Below are positions 56,895-64,000 of a stretch of DNA of 64,000 nt, in pieces. The first letter of the stretch is position 1, and each line of letters begins with the position of its first letter. The notes beneath the pieces are model-generated. The model was not told where the DNA came from, did not search any database, and saw nothing but the letters and a program-made list of their open reading frames with translations. The translations under genes were made by a program, and so were the position numbers. The stretch comes from Melastoma dodecandrum (lineage: Eukaryota; Streptophyta; Magnoliopsida; Myrtales; Melastomataceae), in assembly GCA_029817715.1 (NCBI GenBank), contig JARUPY010000465.1, forward strand, positions 62,001 to 126,000, given 5' to 3'.

Positions 56895-59857
56895 ATGGTG
56901 GCGGCGGTAATGTCTGAATCCCCCACCTGCAACAACAAGGATAACAACAACGGGAGCAGCAAGCCGCCGCCGAGTTCTCCCTCGGCGCCCGGGAAGAACC
57001 CAGATGCCAATATTGTGAGGAAGCCTAGGGCAAAGCACGTGGCTTCCCGGTACCTTTCGCCGTCCCCGTCTTCTTCGAGTTCAACTACTATTGCTGCTGC
57101 TACTACTACTACGACGACGAGGACGACGATGGGTGGTACCACCGCCTTGTCGTCATCTTCCTCGGGCTCTTCAGCCGCACGGCGATTTGGTTCGCCCTTG
57201 CCCACGATTAAGCGGTCGCAGTCTGTCAACCGGAAGAGGGTTGGGTATAATGCCAACGCAGGCGGTGAGTTGTCCGCTGCTGCCAAACTCTTAGTCTCCT
57301 CGGCCAAGGGTTTGGTCTCGACCTCGACCAGGAGCTTGTCGGTTTCTTTCCAAGGAGAGAGCTTTTCGCTCCCAGTAAGTAAGGAGAAGGCCGCAAACAA
57401 TGCAGGGAATTCGAGAAAGCCGACACCTGAGAGAAAGCGGGTGACATCCGTAGGGACACCTGCGGCTAGAGATACGAGTGGAAATGCCAAACTTGTGGAT
57501 CGACATCGGTGGCCTGGGAGCACCAGGCGGGATAGTTCGGGAGATTGTGTCGGTCCGATCCCGAGAAGTTTCGACTGGGGGAATGCTGGCGTTGTGGATG
57601 ATAAGACGTTGTTTGGATGTGGATCTGGCAATGTGGGTAGTTTTTTGGGTCGGATTGTGAGTGAAGACAGTCGGAGGGTCTCCCTTGATGGGAGCTTGAG
57701 CTTGGATTTGGGTAGGATCGAATCATTCACTGAAGGCGAGGTTGATCGAAGGATGCGCAGTAGGTTACTTAATGAGTCTTGCGTTGCGTCGGAGTTGACT
57801 GCTTCTGATACTGATAGCGTGTCCTCAGGCAGCACTTCTGGTATGCAGGAGAGTAACTGCAGCGGTAACAGTGAAATTTCCAGGACAAAAAGCTTGCCGC
57901 GTGGGATTGCTGTGTCAGCGAGGTTCTGGCAAGAGACGAATACTCGGTTAAGGCGGCTACAAGATCCTGGATCGCCATCGTCGATGAGTCCTGGATCAAG
58001 GATTTCATCGGCTGGTAAATTTGGTCAGTCAAAAAGGATCAGCTCTGAAGGCTCCTTGTCGGCTCCTCGTGGTTGCCCTTCTCCTACTAGGGGAGCCACA
58101 CTACCCTCTTCACCAGGAAAGACTTGGGCTAATGCGATAACATCACCATTAAGGGGAATGCTAAGTCCTTCCAGAAACAGACCTGGACCATGCAATTGGT
58201 CGAATGGCAATAATATTGCTAATACACCATCGATACTTATTTTCCCTGTGGATGTTCGAAGAGGAAAGGTTGGGGAGGACCGTATAGATGACGCACACCG
58301 GTTGAGGCTTTTGTATAACTGTTACTTGCAATGGCGATTCGTGAATGCGAGGGCAGATGCTACTGACGCTGTGCAAACCCAAAATGTTGAGGTATTAAAC
58401 CGTCTTAAGTTAGGAATGCTGTATTTGCCTTACATCTGATATTTTTTTGGTTGAAGTTTTGCCTTATACACGACATTCTATCCATATTAGCTGGTACACT
58501 AAACTCTGAGGAGTAAAATTGGAACCTTTCACTGATAATGGAAATTATTGGCAAGTGATGTATCTGTGTCAATTTCGAGCTTCAAAGTCTATGTTTCTGT
58601 CTTGGCTGCTTGTGTTAATGGTAATATTGAGGGTTTTGTGGCCTTCCATTCCAAGTGTTCTGACGCCTATTCCTTGTCCTTTCTCCACTTCCCAGAAAAT
58701 TTTGTGGGGCGCATGGATTACCATATCGGAGCTTCGTCACGCTGTTGCTATTAAGAGGATGAAACTACTCCTGCTGAGGCGAAGATTAACTTTGGCTTCC
58801 ATTTTAAAGGGGCAGGTCAAGTTTCGTGCTTGACTTGAATACTCATAACTTAGCTGAGTACCTATACATTTACCTGCATGTCAATCACATCTTGGATTCT
58901 GACGGGAAGCTATTATGTAAATCCAGGTGCATTATTTGGAAGATTGGTCTCAATTAGAAAGTGATCATGCGAGTTCTCTCTCGGGAGCTAATGAAGCCCT
59001 TAAAGCCAGTACTCTCCGTCTACCTGTTATCGAAAATGCAGTTGTGAGTGCCTTTTACTCTGTATTATAACTATGCTGTGGAGCCAGAAGGTTCTATATG
59101 TCTTCCATTATATGCTTTCGTGGTATTTCACTTGCACTGGGATCTGATTTATTCCATTATTATTCAGGTCAATATAAAGAATCTCAAAAACATGATGGGC
59201 TCGGCTGTTGATGTGATGCAAGGGATGGCGTCCTCTATATGCTGTCTTTCGTCAAAGGTAATCCTTTATGCTCGCTTTCATAGTAGGGATAGCAAGATGG
59301 TCCAAATTTGCTCATAATCTTGTGAGCATTTGGATGAGAAGCCCCTCTAATACTTACTTCCCCACAGGCGGAGGAAATGAACTCCTTGGTTGCCGAACTA
59401 GCGGACATGATTTCTAAGGAATGCTTCTTCCTTGACCACTGCAAACAACTACTATCCACATTAACTGCAATGCAGGTAATATCATCGTTCGCTGATGTCC
59501 ATCTGAATTCTGTTCATTACCTCTGGATTTGTGCCCTGATTACTGCCTTTTTTGTTCTGGCAACAACAGGTAAGTGACTGTAGCTTGAGGATACAGATGC
59601 TGCAGCTGCACCGTGCGCCGTTGGCTAGGAGTGATGTTCATTCAGTAAATGACTCCTCTCTGACCGATCATGGACCTAACATCACACTTAACAAATCCTC
59701 TCCTATATCATACCTTGAGGAGGGACATACGACATCGACAGCCGTTTCTTTTACTGGCTTCAATGACTTTATAACCAGTCGTAGTATCACGTCAGGTAGA
59801 CACAGCTTAGCACGTAATTGCATCGGTTCTCATTTGGGTGTACAGCCGAGACATTAG
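56895..59857 (+). CDS. QWRF motif-containing protein (AUGMIN8/SCO3 family)
   Basis: Six exons: 56895-58391, 58696-58815, 58927-59043, 59168-59257, 59368-59475 and 59570-59857, giving 739 residues. The first 480 residues are Ser/Pro-rich, basic and low-complexity, typical of the microtubule-binding part. The QWRF motif is at 479-482 (YLQWRFVNARAD), followed by the helical DUF566 domain (ITISELRHAVAIKRMKL, LSGANEALKASTLRLPVIE, SAVDVMQGMASSICCLSSK). The family includes QWRF2, SNOWY COTYLEDON 3, EDE1 and AUG8, which work with augmin on microtubule branching. The last exon begins GTAAGT directly after its CAG acceptor. The ATG at 56895 is preferred; seven codons upstream only TTG is in frame. Confidence 0.94.
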
Positions 59858-60281
59858 TGTTGACGATGAAGGAAATGTGTAAATGGATTACTCTTTCCAT
59901 CACGTGTTAACCTTGTTTGAGCTTGTTTGTGTTTAATTCTTCCGATTAGTTTTTCATCACACCGATGATGATGTGATATCGCGGGCATTGCAGGGTAACA
60001 TCGAGAGAATCATGAGCTTGCCCTCGTAACACCTTGCAAATGGTTAAACATGAAAAAGACAGCTTATGAGAAAACCGCATGGTGAGGAACACTTAAACCA
60101 TGCAAGGGAACTCATGCTGATGTCATTACGATCACAAATCGAATCAATATAAGAGAGGTACCATAGCGGGAGATAATCAACAAAGGAATCTCAGCTAGAA
60201 AGGAATACAGAATGACATGAGCAAGTATGTCCGGTGGTGCAAGCCCTGGCAGGAACAGCTTCTCCTCCGCTGTATTGTCCC
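59858..60281. other. Convergent intergenic region
   Basis: 3' UTRs of the QWRF and BUB3 genes. Nothing else is seen. Confidence 0.3.
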
Positions 60282-62080
60282 TCAAGCAGGAGGATTAGGG
60301 AGGACCTTCGGCTTTGGTTTGACTTCTATTTCGTTTATACTTCTAACGAATATGCTGTCAGGTTCATGACTGCACCAGAAAGACGATAGCCATGTTATAA
60401 TGCTTACATGTGTATAGGGCAAGACGATGATAAAGAATGAGGATGAATGCTGAAGAAACATACGCTTTGTCACCCTCTTCGTAGGTATAACTTGACGCTA
60501 CAGCCAATAGGCGTCCATCCCTGCTGAAGGATAGTGCTGCAATGCCTGTGGGGTACTTTGAGTACTGCAAAAGCCATGAAAGGGCAATAAAGAAAGCTGG
60601 CATTCAAAGTAAAAAGATCTTATAAAATCGGAGCATAGCATACCTGATAGAGCCTCTTCTTGTTATTTCCATCCCACACGTTCACAAAACCATCACAGCC
60701 TCCAGTTGCAAATGTACCGTAACTGCAACACATCATTTGTCATGAACACAAGACTACCAGGAAAAAAAGTACCAGCTATTTCCAACAATAATAGTTATTT
60801 TCTCACATTGGGTGGAAGGCAATAGCATTAACTGGATAGACAATGTCCCTTCCGGCTTCTGATTTCCGATGACATTTAAATGCATATCTGATGATGATCA
60901 AGTATATTTATTAGTATGTTAATAACTTTTGGAATTGAGAGAAGTGACTCAAGCTGCAGACACTTTCTTGCTTCATGCAAAGATTGAATGGATAGAAAGA
61001 CACTGACTTTTTAGCTTGACTAGCTTCAGTTAGGTCAAAAAATTCCATCGCTACTCTTCCTTCAACAGAGCTAAGGGCATAACCTGAACACAGAGTCATA
61101 AAGATTTTAAATCACAGCCACAAGCATGGCCACATATATGCAATGCAACAATGGTAATCACATTCGGTTCGCAACCAAATATGTCAGGGCAAAGCACAAC
61201 ACATTGAGCGACTATCGCTCTTTGAAAGGAAAACTGTTCACCTGTCCCATTTGGGTAACAACGCACACATCGTGTCTGGTATTTCAGCGAGGACTCCCTT
61301 CGTTGCTCTGGCTGAGACATTTTCCTCAAATCGTATATGTTCACGTGTCTTCCAGCTGTTGCTACCACGAGACGGTGCCCAACAAGAGATAATGAGTAGA
61401 CCCGTTCGGGTTGCTGGTATGTGACGACAAGAGTGGCATTCTGCGCACTGACACCCCTGGGATCCCAACATTTTATCGTCTTATCCCAACTACCGGTGAT
61501 TACTTGGCCTGCCATCAAGAATATAGTATATTTATAGAGAAAAACTAACTGAGCCAGCCAACCGCAGCTAAAAGTTGCATCCATGCTGGTAATAAAAATA
61601 AGCCGTAATTCTATCCTCAGATTCAAGTCCCTGCTAACAGTATCTACCAGTCCTAACTACAGAGAGAGAGAGAGATAAAGGAAACATCAGACCTGTGGAA
61701 TAAGAGTACTCAATGCAACGAACAGGAGCATCATGCTTCCCGAGGTAATCCTCTTTTCCATGACTGAACACAAGCCTGTCAACAAGAAGGATGAGAAAAT
61801 CAGAAGAAGCAAAATAAGAGCTCAGCTCAGACTTCGAGACAGACCTACGGACGGTGCCGTCAGCGCAGGCACTGAAACCTGACGAGTCGTCGTGGAAGCA
61901 GCAGTCGAGGACGGGGCCGCCGTGGAGGAACTCTCCGTGGAGGACATCGGCGGCGGCGTCGTAGAGGCGAACAGTCTTGTCCCATGAGGAGACGAGCAAG
62001 TGATCGGATTGATTGGAGAAACGGAGGTTAGAGATCCCGTCGGAGGGAGGGTCGGAGAGCTGCCTGCCGGCCACCTGCAT
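60282..62080 (-). CDS. BUB3: Mitotic checkpoint protein BUB3
   Basis: Eight exons: 62080-61845, 61775-61693, 61508-61242, 61083-61008, 60887-60807, 60722-60644, 60564-60464 and 60369-60282, giving 336 residues. It is a WD40 propeller that brings BUB1/BUBR1-type kinases to kinetochores in the spindle checkpoint; plant BUB3 also joins phragmoplast microtubules with MAP65. Diagnostic stretches are [91 protein letters not shown] and the C-terminal [16 protein letters not shown]. It corresponds to the BUB3.1/3.2 type. All introns are GT-AG and the phases agree. Confidence 0.96.
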
Positions 62081-62466
62081 CGCCGCCGCCGCCGTCGGTC
62101 GTCGGATTGTAGTTGGTAACAGATTCTAGGGGGTGGGTTGGGAGGTGTCAGGGGGAAGATCGATTCCGTTACAGGACAGAAGAGGAGAGCGGAGCGGAGG
62201 GTTTTGAAATTTTGAACGCCGAAGAAATATTAAAAAAAGGACGGACCGGTTGATATGATATTAATAAACAACAAACAACTACAATAATAATTATAACAAT
62301 TATTATTGTTAATGTTATCATTTCTAATTAACGGACAGCAACGACAAGACGAACGCATCGACCATTTTTTTCACTCTCTCGCTCCAAATCCAGACGCCTT
62401 TGATTTCCCAAATCCATCCGTCCCTTAAACCCTAATTGAGGAGTCCCTTTTCGATCCGTCGATTCG
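62081..62466. promoter_or_regulatory. Bidirectional promoter BUB3/ZFPL1
   Basis: The two starts are 386 bases apart, back to back. A telo-box AAACCCTAA lies at 62427-62435, 31 bases before the ZFPL1 ATG. The centre (62255-62330) is AT-rich with ATTATAACAATTATTATTG. Confidence 0.5.
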
Positions 62467-63761
62467 ATGGTGGTCTGCAAATGCCGCAAGGTGAGCCGAT
62501 CCTTCGTCCTTCCCGGTCTTGAATCCGTTCGCTGCGTCGCTTGGACGATGATCTGTAGGAATTGGATCCGGTTGTCGAGTTCTTGTCTCTGTGCGCGGGA
62601 TTCAGATTGAGTACGATGTGGATCTGTTGTTTGGATCTCATTTTTCTTGGGCGTTTCCGATTGTTTTTGAGGTTGATTTCAGGCTACCAAGTTGTACTGC
62701 TTCGTCCATAAGGTCCCGGTTTGCGGGGAGTGCGTCTGTTTCCAGGAGCACCAGATATGCGTGGTAATTATCCCCATCTCTTCAATGCTGTTGGTCTTGA
62801 CCGAATCGTTGGGCTCCCAACGGGTTAAGCATTTCGCAGTAGTTAATTAATAATGATAGACTTTGATTTGAGCTCTTAACAGTGATAGAAATAGATAACT
62901 ATCGAACATGGGATCTGTGTAGCCAAACCACTTGGCGATATAAAGACTCGATGTGACTCCTGAGGTGCATGTTATAGAAGGCATGCAGCTTCCACATGAG
63001 AAACCAATTGGAATATTGGCGGAGCTGAATATAGCATCTTGATGCATTGCAGTAGTGGTCGATGAATATTATAGAACCCTTGCATGCTGTGTTGTATTAT
63101 TTTATAAATGTAAAGCTGCATCTGGTTCTGATGTGATCTTTGGTTGGTTTGTGGGCTTATTCTTTTTAGTAGAGTTTAAAGCCATAAACATTATTTTACT
63201 GGACGGAACTTTTGATTACGATGTTCTGTTCATAGGTGCGTACATACTCTGAATGGGTCATAGATGGAGAATATGATTGGCCTCCCAAGTGCTGCCAATG
63301 TCTGGCTGTTCTTGATGAGGGTAGTGGGTCACAAACTACTCGGCTCGGATGCTTGCGTACGTATCTGTTGACATTTTCAAAAACAATTATTAATGGAAAG
63401 GCACACAAACTTTATTCACTGTCTGTACATTTTGGCTTATTTCAGATGTCCTGCACACAAACTGCTTGGTATCACACATCAAAAGCTATCCTCCCCATAC
63501 TGCTCCTGCTGGTTTTGTTTGCCCTTCCTGCTCCACAACGGTAAGACCGACACCATTGTTCAAGGGGACAACATGTGATAATAACAACATTCATCATCAT
63601 TTTCTCTCTGATCTTCATGTCCCACTAATAGTTACCATGCACTTATTTTTATATTGGTCATGTAATCATATCTATGTTTTCCCTTACAGATATGGCCTCC
63701 AAAGAACTTCAAGGATTCAGGATCACAATTTTATTCTCAGTTGAAGGATGCTATTATGCAG
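62467..63761 (+). CDS. Zinc finger protein-like 1 homolog, partial (5' part)
   Basis: Five exons are inside the window: 62467-62490, 62683-62763, 63236-63356, 63446-63540 and 63690-63761, coding the first 131 residues; the frame ends at a donor and the rest lies beyond the right edge. The N-terminal B-box-like zinc site is MVVCKCRKATKLYCFVHK with VPVCGECVCFQEHQICVV. The RING follows with CCQCLAVLDEGS, LGCLHVLHTNCL and GFVCPSCSTTIWPP. ZFPL1 is a cis-Golgi membrane protein that binds GM130 in animals; the C-terminal transmembrane segment is expected outside this window. Bases 63762-64000 are intron. Confidence 0.9.
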
Positions 63762-64000
63762 GTGAGTGCTTACAAAATGCATTGCAATCAGTAACGTAAA
63801 ATGAAGTAGATTTTCTTGCAGGTTCTTTTTATTGGATCTATTCTTTCCATTTGGAATAATCATACACTGTGGCTATGTAGAACTATTATCTGAAAATGAA
63901 TGATGTGGAAGATGTCGAGTAGCCTAATGAATGTCCGGGTTGGGTATTCAAATGGAGTCAATAGGTTGACCTTCCATATGGGTCTGTAGGAAATTATCTA

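Overview
This is a plant nuclear window. Genes are split by many short GT-AG introns, and nearly every product is from a typical angiosperm family: UGT73 and UGT84 glycosyltransferases, cinnamyl alcohol dehydrogenase (CAD), a DUF26 protein, a GASA/snakin peptide, a QWRF protein, a clade-D-like PP2C and a single-C2H2 EAR repressor. I read it as a eudicot, possibly Myrtales because the UGT84 resembles the gallate-glucosylating type. The species is not provable from this sequence. All multi-exon models below were spliced by hand, and each summed to an intact frame unless stated.

Layout. 1-3.7 kb is transposon territory: a mobile-domain gene on the minus strand running off the left edge, a duplicated GC-rich stretch, and an AT-rich array of nested inverted repeats. 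3.7-7.1 kb has an unrecognised decayed fragment, an intronless UGT73 and a 587-bp MITE with 152-bp inverted arms. 7.4-13.2 kb has a C2/proline-rich protein and UNC-50, both plus. 14.6-18.8 kb has CAD (minus), a damaged secreted-peptide precursor (minus) and a DUF26 protein (plus). 20-27.3 kb has UGT84 (plus), a nine-exon acid lipase (minus) and methylthioribose kinase (plus). 28-33 kb holds an intact GH95 alpha-L-fucosidase followed by a rotted tandem copy. 33-38 kb has an NFD6-like protein, a long empty stretch, a C2H2 zinc-finger protein and a frameshifted GH3 3' fragment. 38.6-45.8 kb is mostly minus: TXNDC9-like thioredoxin, GASA peptide, an unrecognised four-exon gene and PP2C. 47-51 kb has a decayed gene of a 'KHVSRLE' repeat family and a small secreted LRR protein. 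51-54 kb has SAGA subunit ADA1 (minus) and ribosomal protein S29 (plus) head to head. 56.9-64 kb has QWRF/AUGMIN8-like (plus), BUB3 (minus) and ZFPL1 (plus, cut by the right edge).

The genes do not form a pathway or operon-like cluster. They are ordinary dispersed nuclear genes, with several divergent pairs sharing short promoters (ADA1/RPS29, BUB3/ZFPL1, lipase/MTK). The unusual content is structural: two inverted-repeat elements, four GC-AG introns, recent gene decay next to an intact parent, a peptide precursor whose signal sequence sits out of frame, and an acceptor site that is also a perfect donor consensus. I found no convincing new biological system and do not claim one.
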